In this document: positions 23,228 to 31,828 of the stretch, in pieces
Numbering within the stretch: the stretch's first letter is position 1
How the letters are laid out: every line of letters starts with the position of its first letter
From: Bacteroidota bacterium
GTDB taxonomy: Bacteria; Bacteroidota; Bacteroidia; Sphingobacteriales; Sphingobacteriaceae
Length of the DNA: 64,000 nucleotides
Direction of reading: 5' to 3'
Assembly (NCBI GenBank): GCA_018266915.1
Contig: JAFDZM010000097.1
Span: forward strand, 42,714 to 106,713
Made by a program: the position numbers and the translations under genes
Notes under the pieces: model-generated
The model's input: the letters and a program-made list of their open reading frames with translations, nothing else
Databases searched by the model: none
What the model was told of the DNA's origin: nothing

Positions 23228-24910
23228 ATGGCCGAAGTAGTAAAAATGCCAAAAATGAGCGATACCATGACCGAAGGGGTATTGGCCAAGTGGCATAAAA
23301 AAGTTGGTGACCAGGTGAAATCAGGCGATGTATTGGCCGAGGTGGAAACTGATAAGGCCACTATGGATTTCGAGTCGTTCCAGGACGGCACTTTATTATA
23401 TATAGGTGTAGAAGAAGGCAAGGCTGTTCCGGTTGATACAGTGATCGCTGTTTTAGGCAAAGCCGGCGAGGATTATAAGCAAGCGTTGGAGGGTAGCAGT
23501 GGCAGCGGCAGTAGCAGTCAAGCTCCTGCAACTCCTGCTGAAGAAAAACCTGCTACTGCTACTGCAACTGCCGCTCCTGAAAAAGCTGCTCCAAAGGTAG
23601 ATACGTCAAATATACCCGCTACTGTTATAAGGATGCCTTTGCTGAGCGATACCATGACAGAGGGCGTTATTCAGAAATGGAACTTTAAAGTAGGCGATAA
23701 AGTAAAGGCCGACGACTCGCTGGCCGACGTGGAAACCGACAAGGCTACCATGGAGGTTGTAGGTTACGAAGCCGGTACCTTATTATATATAGGTGTAAAA
23801 GAAGGCGAAGCCGCTCCGGTAAATGGCATCATTGCTATCGTAGGTAAAGAAGGAACGGATATTACTCCGCTGTTACAGAACGATGGTCAGGGTAGCAGTG
23901 GCACTGGCAGTAGCAGTCAGCCTACTGAAGAAAAAGCTGCTTCTACGCCTGCTGAGGAAACTGCTACTGCAACTGCCGCTGCCACTTCTTCAGACGATAG
24001 CCGTGTAAAAGCATCTCCGTTAGCACGTAAAATAGCTAAAGAAAAAGGCATTAACCTGAATGATGTAAAAGGCACAGCAGAAGGCGGCCGTATCATCAAA
24101 AAGGATGTTGAAGAATTTAAACCTGGTACCAAAGCCGCTTCACCAGAGCAAGTACCAAGTGGTCATCCGACTCCAACTCCAACGCCTGCTCCTCCAGCAA
24201 AAAATATTGTTATACCAACTTATGTTGGCGAAGAAAAATATACCGACAAGCCGCTTACCCAGATGCGTAAAACCATCACCCGCCGCTTGTCTGAAAGCTT
24301 TGTGATACCGCACTTCTACCTTACTATTTCTGTTGATATGGACCAGGCTGTTGCCGCCCGTACCAAAATGAACGAGGTAGCGCCGGTGAAACTATCCTTT
24401 AACGACCTGGTATTGAAAGCCTGCGCCGTAGCCCTGAAACAACACCCTGTGGTGAACTCATCATGGATGGGCGAAAGCATCCGCACCAACGAGCACGTGA
24501 ACATTGGCGTAGCAGTAGCGGTTGACGAGGGCCTGCTGGTACCAGTGGTTCGTTTTGCTGACGGCAAATCGCTTACGCAGATATCTGCCGAGGTGAAAGA
24601 CTTTGCCGGTCGTGCTAAAGCTAAAAAGCTGCAACTGCCTGAGATGGAAGGCTCAACCTTCACTATCTCTAACCTGGGCATGTTCGGCATCGACGAGTTT
24701 ACCGCCATCATCAATCCACCGGGAGCTTGCATACTGGCCGTAAGCGGCATACAGCAGATACCGGTAGTGAAGAACGGCGCCGTAGTACCAGGTAACGTTA
24801 TGAAACTAACCCTTACCTGCGATCACCGCGTAGTAGACGGTGCAACAGGCGCAGCCTTCCTGCAAACGCTGAAAGGTCTGTTAGAGGAGCCGGTTAGAAT
24901 TTTGATTTAA
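23228..24910 (+). CDS. pdhC: pyruvate dehydrogenase E2 component, dihydrolipoamide acetyltransferase
   Basis: 560 aa. Two lipoyl domains: first about 1-80 with lipoyl Lys43 (ETDKATMD), second about 131-213 with Lys172 (ETDKATME). Each is followed by an Ala/Thr/Ser/Glu-rich flexible linker (about 88-125 and 222-256). The peripheral-subunit-binding domain is at about 259-297 (KASPLARKIAKEKG) and the catalytic acetyltransferase domain at about 335-560 with the active-site His533 in DHRVVDG. It is the core of the pyruvate dehydrogenase complex, transferring acetyl from E1 to CoA. Co-transcribed with pdhA; E3 and E1 beta lie elsewhere. Confidence 0.96.
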   Translation: MAEVVKMPKMSDTMTEGVLAKWHKKVGDQVKSGDVLAEVETDKATMDFESFQDGTLLYIGVEEGKAVPVDTVIAVLGKAGEDYKQALEGSSGSGSSSQAPATPAEEKPATATATAAPEKAAPKVDTSNIPATVIRMPLLSDTMTEGVIQKWNFKVGDKVKADDSLADVETDKATMEVVGYEAGTLLYIGVKEGEAAPVNGIIAIVGKEGTDITPLLQNDGQGSSGTGSSSQPTEEKAASTPAEETATATAAATSSDDSRVKASPLARKIAKEKGINLNDVKGTAEGGRIIKKDVEEFKPGTKAASPEQVPSGHPTPTPTPAPPAKNIVIPTYVGEEKYTDKPLTQMRKTITRRLSESFVIPHFYLTISVDMDQAVAARTKMNEVAPVKLSFNDLVLKACAVALKQHPVVNSSWMGESIRTNEHVNIGVAVAVDEGLLVPVVRFADGKSLTQISAEVKDFAGRAKAKKLQLPEMEGSTFTISNLGMFGIDEFTAIINPPGACILAVSGIQQIPVVKNGAVVPGNVMKLTLTCDHRVVDGATGAAFLQTLKGLLEEPVRILI

Positions 24911-24923
24911 TTTCGGAAGCCGG

Positions 24924-24941
24924 TCCCGATAGCTATCGGGA
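24924..24941. repeat. perfect 18-bp palindrome
   Basis: TCCCGATAGCTATCGGGA is a perfect palindrome 13 bp after the pdhC stop. This word is frequent between genes in many Bacteroidota, from general knowledge; only one copy is seen here. Confidence 0.7.
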
Positions 24942-24999
24942 TTCGATTGCGGAATTAGAATTTTAGAGTTTAGAAATTAGAATTTTAAATTTTATAAAT

Positions 25000-25032
25000 A
25001 AAGCGATGGATTAAGAGCCTGTCGCTTTTTTT
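25000..25032 (+). terminator. probable terminator of pdhA-pdhC
   Basis: AAAGCGA pairs with TCGCTTT across a 15-nt loop, followed by a T run (TTTT). It lies 90 bp after the pdhC stop. Confidence 0.6.
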
Positions 25033-25054
25033 GTGGGGTTTAATTACTAAACCC

Positions 25055-25165
25055 TTACAATTGCGAGCGATAGCGTGGCAATCGCATGCTATACAGGGCG
25101 AAGATGCATAGTTCGCGATTGCTTCTTCACCCCGCAGGCCGTTCATCGCTATGACATAATTAATA
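25055..25165. repeat. degenerate palindromic intergenic repeat
   Basis: The left part (TTGCGAGCGATAGCGTGGCA then ATCGCATGC) and right part (GCGATTGCTTCTTCACCCCG) are recognisable as the two arms of a REP-like element of Sphingobacteriaceae, here worn down. No open frame of note. Confidence 0.4.
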
Positions 25166-25191
25166 ATTCGCTGTACTCAGCAAAACTAAAC

Positions 25192-25830
25192 TTACCCCGC
25201 ATTATTTTGAAGTATACTTATATATTCCTCGCGACTAATCATCCTCGCACCCAATGATTCGAGGTGTTGAGTATAAACCTGGCAATCTATGAGCTTATAA
25301 TTACCTGTATTGCACAGATTGATCAATGCTACTTTGGAAGCATTACTTACCTTGCTGAACATGCTCTCGCCACAAAATACTGCCCCAACCTGTATGCCAT
25401 AAAGCCCACCAACCAATTTTTCATCTCCCCAAACTTCAACCGAATGAGCATAGCCTTCCCGGTGCAGACGGATATAGGCTTCTTTCATATCGGCAGTTAT
25501 CCATGTACCGGACTGATCTTTACGGTTGACCGAGGAACAAGCATCTATTACATTAGCAAAATTTTGATCGAAAGTCACCTTAAGGTGGCCGGTTTTCAAA
25601 ACCTGGCGCATGCTTTTAGATATTTTTAGTTCATCGGGGAATAATACAAATCGTTCGTGCGGAGAGTACCATAATATTGGCGTATCATCATTGTACCAGG
25701 GAAAGATACTATTGTGATACGCCAATAAAAGGCGGTCGGTCGATAAATCACCCCCAACGGCCAGCAGACCGTCTTCTTCGGCTAAAGATGGGTTGGGAAA
25801 TATGATACGCTTATCGAGCCTGAATATCAT
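25192..25830 (-). CDS. aat: leucyl/phenylalanyl-tRNA-protein transferase
   Basis: 212 aa. Adds Leu or Phe to N-terminal Lys/Arg of proteins, marking them for ClpS/ClpAP degradation (N-degron pathway), in the cytoplasm. Family motifs are present: FPNPSLAEEDGLLAVGGDLS, SIFPWYNDDTPILWYSPHER, GTWITADMKEAYIRLHREGY, HSVEVWGDEKLVGGLYGI and FCGESMFSKVSNASKVAL. It starts 9 bp behind the last of five DUF3857-type genes and is probably the final gene of that transcript, an odd companion for exported proteins. Confidence 0.96.
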   Translation of the reverse strand: MIFRLDKRIIFPNPSLAEEDGLLAVGGDLSTDRLLLAYHNSIFPWYNDDTPILWYSPHERFVLFPDELKISKSMRQVLKTGHLKVTFDQNFANVIDACSSVNRKDQSGTWITADMKEAYIRLHREGYAHSVEVWGDEKLVGGLYGIQVGAVFCGESMFSKVSNASKVALINLCNTGNYKLIDCQVYTQHLESLGARMISREEYISILQNNAG

Positions 25831-25839
25831 CAGGCAAAT

Positions 25840-27783
25840 TTATGCCTTCTTTTTAATCACCAGTTTTTTATTCTGCGCTTTCGCAATGGCATCCATGTAT
25901 TGCTGCATCTCTGTATACTTACCGGCAGGTATTATCTGGTTGTTTAAAATGAATTTAGCTGTGCTAACTATCTGGTTCTTTTCCTTGTTATATACATAGC
26001 TAAGTTCATAATTACCATAGGTGAATTTAAGTGTGGCGTTCATAGGTAAGGCTTCTACTTCAAATCCGGCGGGAATATCGATTGTAGTAACGCAGGATTT
26101 CTGCATTGGGTGTTCAAAATAATAATCGGTCCTTCTTTTTTCAAGGATGGGTACAGTTAAGGCCCAAAGATCAAAAACGCGCGGTCGGTAAAATTGCTTA
26201 TCACCGGCCAGTACATCGCAAAATTTGTCATACTCCAGGTCCATATTCAATTCATTAATCTCCGCCTTATCGGGCGAGGTTTTAAAATCAAATGAACTAG
26301 GCTGTTTCATATTAAAATACCGGAGCAAAAATTCCTTTTGCTCATCCATTTTTTCCGAAGTGATGCCAATAAACATGTCGCGATAGCCCCCGGTACTCAA
26401 AACTTTTACGTGCGCTTTTGCACTGCCATCTGGCTGCAGCTCAATATGCACCTCGCTGTTAAACTGATTTTCCTGCGATGTACTTCTTGGTGTATTAACC
26501 AGCTTTCCGCCGTCTTCAGTTATGAGTAAAGCGTTTCTGTTTTCCGTGAACGAACCCAATTCACCAAATGGTTGAGTGTTGCTGGTGCATTCCAGCCAAA
26601 CGGTATCTTTTTTAAGCGGAACACATAAAATAGCGTGGGTAAAATCGTTATGCGGAAAAATAAGATCAGCCGGCTCCTGATTTGCACCCGCACGTATCAA
26701 AGCATAATATGATGGGATATCTACTGCCTTTAATAAAGCCCGCATATAATTTGACAAGGCCTTGCAGTCACCATATTTCTTATCGTCAACAAAGGTTGCC
26801 GGGAATGGCTTATACCCACCTATGCCAAGCTGGATGCCCACATACCGCATATTCTGCTGCATATATTTATATAAGAATTTAACCTTCTCCTTATCTGTTT
26901 TAATGGTATCGGTCATCTTTTTAATATCGGCAATGCGCGGTGCACTCAGTGTACACATATCATTATTTAAGCCTTGTATCCATTTACCAAAACTTTGCCA
27001 GCTGTTAAAATCTCCGGGGTAACCATAGCAATTGAACAATGATGTAGCAAAAACAACATGAGGCAAGACTGTCCATGATTCGCTTTCCTCTTCTTTTTTT
27101 ATAGCTTTTAGGTTTTTTACATCCCAGGAGTAAACTTCATATTCTCCTTCGGATGTTTTCACCGGAGTAAGCAATATATTCTTACTCTTGTATCTCAAAC
27201 CGGCTGCTGGGTCGCACCAAATCTTGTAATGTTCTTCCTGAGCGGATTGTTCGCGCTTTTCCAATATATACCAGTCGGGCAAATCAATGTAGCTATTCAG
27301 ATCTTCTTCATAACTCACCTCGATAGTTTCAGGATAATGGCTTACAGTGTGTTTTAATCCCAGAAAACGATCATCAGAAACCAGTGTTTCATCACTTGAA
27401 GCAGCGCCGTCATACATATCGCTTTTGTGGTATTTCTTTATTGCTTTGCCATTTTCATCATATACACGGACATCAATATCACTGTAGGTATCAAATTTTT
27501 TGTTGTATGAAAATACAATAATTGCATCCTTATCACCCTTTTCATTTAATATGGTTACCAAACTGTGGTGTTTTATCACGGCTTTACCAGGACCTTTTAT
27601 TTTAATTTCATCAGACGAATACCTGATCACAGAGTTAGCATCTTCTTTCAGCGAATCGGGAATCCCGAAGGCACTGTAAAGCGACTGGGGAATATCCTTA
27701 TCCTGGCTATACACTCTTGCGGCAGGCAACAGATAAACACTAAGCAAAAACAGGCAACCTTTTATATAATTATTCAAATACAT
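25840..27783 (-). CDS. exported DUF3857/transglutaminase-like protein with catalytic residues kept
   Basis: 647 aa with a signal peptide (to about residue 26). DUF3857 occupies about 50-220, the transglutaminase-like fold about 285-400, and a DUF3858-like beta domain about 540-640. The active-site Cys340 (KYGDCKALSNYM) and His383 (NDFTHAILC) are present; the third position holds Glu398 (WLECTSNT) where Asp is usual. It is the fifth and most distant member of a tandem family, 4 bp behind its neighbour and 9 bp before aat. Periplasmic or surface; the substrate is unknown, and a peptidase or protein-crosslinking role is possible. Confidence 0.85.
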   Translation of the reverse strand: MYLNNYIKGCLFLLSVYLLPAARVYSQDKDIPQSLYSAFGIPDSLKEDANSVIRYSSDEIKIKGPGKAVIKHHSLVTILNEKGDKDAIIVFSYNKKFDTYSDIDVRVYDENGKAIKKYHKSDMYDGAASSDETLVSDDRFLGLKHTVSHYPETIEVSYEEDLNSYIDLPDWYILEKREQSAQEEHYKIWCDPAAGLRYKSKNILLTPVKTSEGEYEVYSWDVKNLKAIKKEEESESWTVLPHVVFATSLFNCYGYPGDFNSWQSFGKWIQGLNNDMCTLSAPRIADIKKMTDTIKTDKEKVKFLYKYMQQNMRYVGIQLGIGGYKPFPATFVDDKKYGDCKALSNYMRALLKAVDIPSYYALIRAGANQEPADLIFPHNDFTHAILCVPLKKDTVWLECTSNTQPFGELGSFTENRNALLITEDGGKLVNTPRSTSQENQFNSEVHIELQPDGSAKAHVKVLSTGGYRDMFIGITSEKMDEQKEFLLRYFNMKQPSSFDFKTSPDKAEINELNMDLEYDKFCDVLAGDKQFYRPRVFDLWALTVPILEKRRTDYYFEHPMQKSCVTTIDIPAGFEVEALPMNATLKFTYGNYELSYVYNKEKNQIVSTAKFILNNQIIPAGKYTEMQQYMDAIAKAQNKKLVIKKKA

Positions 27784-27787
27784 CTTA

Positions 27788-29740
27788 TCACGATTTCTTT
27801 AATACAATTTGTTCATTTAACAGGTCATACATTTTATTGTAGAAGCTGCGTAAGTCCCCGTAATCTTCTTTGAAATAAATTGTTTTTTTATGGTTCAGTA
27901 CATATTTTACTAATATGGTCCCGTTATCGTTATCTTCTGCTACGGTACGTTTGAATATCATGCTCTCATCAGGCATTACGATAGAAATAGTTTTGGGTAA
28001 TGCATCAATTTTATATCCTGCTGGCAGTTTGTAAACGCTATATATTGCATAATTATCACGATAACCAAAATCAATATCAGAAAAGCGTTCTTCGCTATAA
28101 AAAGGATTTTTCCCTAATATATTCAAAGAGTTCGTATTAAAGTAGATGTAGTTTCCGTCTGAGGCAGAAAGATCCAGGTTAAAGTTGAACTTCTGTGATA
28201 AAGGCAATGAATCTATGGCTGCATTCTCTATCTTAAATGATGATATCTTCATCTCCTTATTTCTTCGCTGGAGTGAGTCGATATATTTAGGTTCGCCGAC
28301 GGTATCATACAAATGCAGTGCATTTACCTTGTTGTATGCATAGCTGGTAATTTCAGCATTACCTTCCATTTTGCCTTCAGGCTTTACTTCGGCATTTAAT
28401 GAAACCGATTGGAGAACTGGGTCGTCATTAGATATAAATATCATTTGGTATGCGGTATGTGCCCCATATTCATTGAGCTGTGAAAGATGATCGACGTCAA
28501 TATTTAGTCCAAATGTATTGAGTATGTTGGCAGGTATTACATTATATAAATTCTCTTTACGAGATGCATCAAGCACATAGCTTTTTGTACTATCAATAGG
28601 TATATAAACTACGGTATTGTTCAGATGAAAAATATCGGCGTTAGTGGGATTTAATTTTCCGTTACTTTTTGTACAAACAACCAAAGGATATGCTTTTACC
28701 TTTGCCTTCCTCAGCAGATGGTAAACTATCATATTGATTTCTCCGGAATTACCCGTTTTTTTATCCCATGCTTTAACAGTACCATCAATTGCGAAAAAGC
28801 GATAAAGCCCATTCCATGTCATCCGGTTTTTAACTTCATCGAATATATAAGCAATCTTTTCATCGTCTGTTTTTAAGCTCTTTGCATTTTTTATAATTTC
28901 TGCATCATTAGTGAACCCTCTGTCCAGCTCATCTCCGAATTCGCTTACCTTCATCAAAAGTTCGCCTACTTTTGGCCATGTGCTAACGTATGTATCGACC
29001 CCAATAAGCTCTAATCTTTGTAAATTACCGGCTCTCGAACTCATATAGGGTTCATTGGGTAACGAATGAATATTGGCCATAGCCCTGATTTGGGAACCAT
29101 CTGCTGATTCGCCTGTGCTTTTCACATAAGGTTGGTATGTATGGGGTATGCTTTTAAACTCTACCGCAATTGTCCGGTTGCGGGTTATGATAGTTGATGG
29201 AATATTTAACTCTATTTCGCTATAGCGTACAGGTATAAAGTCTTGAAAATACCATGTAGCCGGAATAATCTGACGGTAAGTAATATCTATAATTGACCCT
29301 GCCTTAAGGTTAGGCATGGCAAATTTTAATGCCGAACGCCATTTATCGATCTGCACAGTATAGACCTGTTTTGGATCGAGCTGGGTTACTTCCACTTTCC
29401 CGTTTTCAAAGTTGATCGTCTCAGCTTTTAGATCATTAATCCCCGGGCCACCATTGTAGATTGGATATTCCAGACTCATATTTCCGAATCCTTTTCCAAA
29501 ATCATTAAAAATTTTAATCCTGGTATGGCGGCCTACCGGCAGCCCTGCTTTATTATCCATGGCGGCATAGTCAAAAAGCACCATGGCGTTGGCATCCTTT
29601 TCAAAATCGCAGGCTTTCATCTCCAGGTCGGCCTGGTCAACCTTCCCATATGGCTGTATATAATCTAATTTTTGTGTTTGTGCATTTAGCGCAGTTGTAA
29701 TTATGCACGATGCAATAAGTGTTAAGTGTATTCTTTTCAT
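27788..29740 (-). CDS. exported DUF3857 protein with inactive transglutaminase-like domain (paralog 4)
   Basis: 650 aa, signal peptide MKRIHLTLIASCIITTALNA. Shares with the three genes upstream the entry QPYGKVDQADLEMKACDFEK and the C-terminal YNKMYDLLNEQIVLKKS. At the transglutaminase core TGNSGEINMIVYHLLRK it has Ser332 where the active relative has Cys, and FHLNNTVVYIPID has Asn374/375 in place of His; Asp391 (YVLDAS) remains. It should fold as a transglutaminase but not work as a Cys enzyme. Spacing to the next gene is 4 bp. Confidence 0.82.
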   Translation of the reverse strand: MKRIHLTLIASCIITTALNAQTQKLDYIQPYGKVDQADLEMKACDFEKDANAMVLFDYAAMDNKAGLPVGRHTRIKIFNDFGKGFGNMSLEYPIYNGGPGINDLKAETINFENGKVEVTQLDPKQVYTVQIDKWRSALKFAMPNLKAGSIIDITYRQIIPATWYFQDFIPVRYSEIELNIPSTIITRNRTIAVEFKSIPHTYQPYVKSTGESADGSQIRAMANIHSLPNEPYMSSRAGNLQRLELIGVDTYVSTWPKVGELLMKVSEFGDELDRGFTNDAEIIKNAKSLKTDDEKIAYIFDEVKNRMTWNGLYRFFAIDGTVKAWDKKTGNSGEINMIVYHLLRKAKVKAYPLVVCTKSNGKLNPTNADIFHLNNTVVYIPIDSTKSYVLDASRKENLYNVIPANILNTFGLNIDVDHLSQLNEYGAHTAYQMIFISNDDPVLQSVSLNAEVKPEGKMEGNAEITSYAYNKVNALHLYDTVGEPKYIDSLQRRNKEMKISSFKIENAAIDSLPLSQKFNFNLDLSASDGNYIYFNTNSLNILGKNPFYSEERFSDIDFGYRDNYAIYSVYKLPAGYKIDALPKTISIVMPDESMIFKRTVAEDNDNGTILVKYVLNHKKTIYFKEDYGDLRSFYNKMYDLLNEQIVLKKS

Positions 29741-29750
29741 AAAGTTTTTA

Positions 29751-31757
29751 CTAGCCTTTTTTTAGGATGATTTGTTCGTTCAGCATTTCATGCATTTGCT
29801 TAAAAAACTCATGAAAGTCAGCGTAATCCTCTCTGAGATACTCGATCTTGTTATAGCTAATGGCATATCGCACTATAATATTTCCGTCCTGTTCAGCTAC
29901 CAATCGCTTAAAACTTATACCTTTATCAGGCATCACTATGGTAACGCTTTTTGGTAACGCATCAACTTTATAGCCTGCCGGCATCTTATACATCCCATTT
30001 ATCGAGTAATTCCTAAAATACCTGAAGTCAACATCAGTCATGCGTTTCTCGCTTAAAAACGGATTGGATTTGAGCAAAGTAAACAGGTTTGGGTTCAGGT
30101 ATATATAATTTTCGTCTGATCCGGCAAGATCAAGACTGAATTCAATATTCTGCATTAAAGGCAGGCTATCCACCTCCATATCCTGCATTTTTAATGAAGA
30201 TATTTTGAGGTTATTATCGTTATCGCGCAAGTAATCAATATATTTTTTCTCGCCATCAACTTTGTACTTTTCTACTGCATTGATCTTATTATAACCTGTA
30301 CTGCTTATCTGTGCTGTACCGGTTAATTTCCCATCTGGTTTTATCTCACCTGTTACAAATACTATCTGTCTCACAGGCACATCGTTATGCAGCAAAATGA
30401 TATCGTATTTCTTGTTAGACTTATCAATATATAGTCCTGAAGAGTTTAGCAATTCTGATGGTATTTCATTATACATGTTATACTTTCCGGTAGCATCCAG
30501 CACATAATTTTTTGCGCTATCAACAGGAATGTAAACCACAGCCCGGTTAAACTGCGCGGTTGATGTATAAAAAGGCACCACTCTGCCATGTTTTTGCGTA
30601 CTTACCACCATAGGATAAGCATCAACACCCGACTTTTTAAGCAGATGGTAAAGAATCAGATTGATCTCGGCAGAGTTGCCTGTTTTGTTTTCCCATGCAC
30701 GATAAGTTCCGTCAATTGTATACCATTGGTCACGCTCGTCCCATTTCATGGTATTTCTCACTTCATTAAAAACATAAGCTATCTTTTCGTCATTCGTTTT
30801 CAATGCTTTTGCTTTATTGATAATGGTTTCCTCATTATTAAGCTTCCTGTTAATCTGACCTCCAAAATCGTCATCGTCCGCTAATATGCCGCCAACTTTT
30901 GCCCATGTTTCAGAGTGTGATTTAACAAAACCTCCAAGCAGTTTTACAGACACGAACTGAAACCGTAAGCACTGAACATTATCGGCAAAAGATGACATAA
31001 AAGCTTCGTCAGGCAGCGAAGGTACATTGGCCATTGCTCTTGTTTCTACCAAAAGGTTATACGGGTATGAATCATTATGAATTTGTCCGTAGTCATCCTT
31101 CCAGGTATCCTGGAAACTTCTTCCCTCTTCTTTAGTAGTGTACTTTGCAAAAGGCTGGTTTAAATGCGGTTGCGCCCTGAAGTAGAATAAATCGGGTATA
31201 GCAGTATCATATTCGCTGTAACGAACCGGTATATCTTCCTGGAAATACCAGAACGGCATACCGGAATAACCTGCAACATTAAAATTATACTTAAACTCAA
31301 TGATGCATCCGGGTTTTACATTTGGCATCGTAAACGTCAACTCACTATGCCATTTGTCAATAGCTTTGGTGTATACCAGTTTTTTATCCAGTTTGGTGAT
31401 CTCAATTTTACCGTCAACAAGGTTAATAGTTTCTGCCTGCAGACCCGTAATCGATTGATAATGGCTGTCGCTGATATATTCAAGATGGATATCAGCTTCT
31501 TTTTTACCATTATCATTAAATATCTTAATGCGCTTATGTACCTCCTCGGTAATGGTAACTAAATCGGATCCGTAATAGACATTCCCTTTATTAAAAAGCA
31601 CTTCGGCATTGGCGTCCTTTTCAAAATCGCATGCCTTCATCTCCAGATCAGCCTGGTCTACCTTGCCGTAGGGCTGGGTTGTTGGTGTTGTAGTAGTTTG
31701 TGCGTTTGCTGCAGCGCAAAATGCGCTCAAAAGCATTAGGGTAAAAAATTTGTTCAT
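29751..31757 (-). CDS. exported DUF3857 protein with inactive transglutaminase-like domain (paralog 3)
   Basis: 668 aa, signal peptide ending ANAQ (residue 20), then a Thr-rich stretch and QPYGKVDQADLEMKACDFEK. The core TGNSAEINLILYHLLKKSG has Ser362 at the Cys position, FNRAVVYIPVD has Asn404/Arg405 at the His position and Asp421 is kept (YVLDATGKYN). Very close to paralog 2 (shared NLVDGK-EITK, YVLDATGKYN, AGSD-NYIYLNPNLF), so these two look like the most recent duplication. It lies 10 bp upstream of paralog 4. Confidence 0.82.
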   Translation of the reverse strand: MNKFFTLMLLSAFCAAANAQTTTTPTTQPYGKVDQADLEMKACDFEKDANAEVLFNKGNVYYGSDLVTITEEVHKRIKIFNDNGKKEADIHLEYISDSHYQSITGLQAETINLVDGKIEITKLDKKLVYTKAIDKWHSELTFTMPNVKPGCIIEFKYNFNVAGYSGMPFWYFQEDIPVRYSEYDTAIPDLFYFRAQPHLNQPFAKYTTKEEGRSFQDTWKDDYGQIHNDSYPYNLLVETRAMANVPSLPDEAFMSSFADNVQCLRFQFVSVKLLGGFVKSHSETWAKVGGILADDDDFGGQINRKLNNEETIINKAKALKTNDEKIAYVFNEVRNTMKWDERDQWYTIDGTYRAWENKTGNSAEINLILYHLLKKSGVDAYPMVVSTQKHGRVVPFYTSTAQFNRAVVYIPVDSAKNYVLDATGKYNMYNEIPSELLNSSGLYIDKSNKKYDIILLHNDVPVRQIVFVTGEIKPDGKLTGTAQISSTGYNKINAVEKYKVDGEKKYIDYLRDNDNNLKISSLKMQDMEVDSLPLMQNIEFSLDLAGSDENYIYLNPNLFTLLKSNPFLSEKRMTDVDFRYFRNYSINGMYKMPAGYKVDALPKSVTIVMPDKGISFKRLVAEQDGNIIVRYAISYNKIEYLREDYADFHEFFKQMHEMLNEQIILKKG

Positions 31758-31828
31758 GTAATAAGGTTCAATAGTTTAAAATTGTTAGCTTGATAGTTCT
31801 GTTTACGTTATTTTAATCAGAGTTGTTG

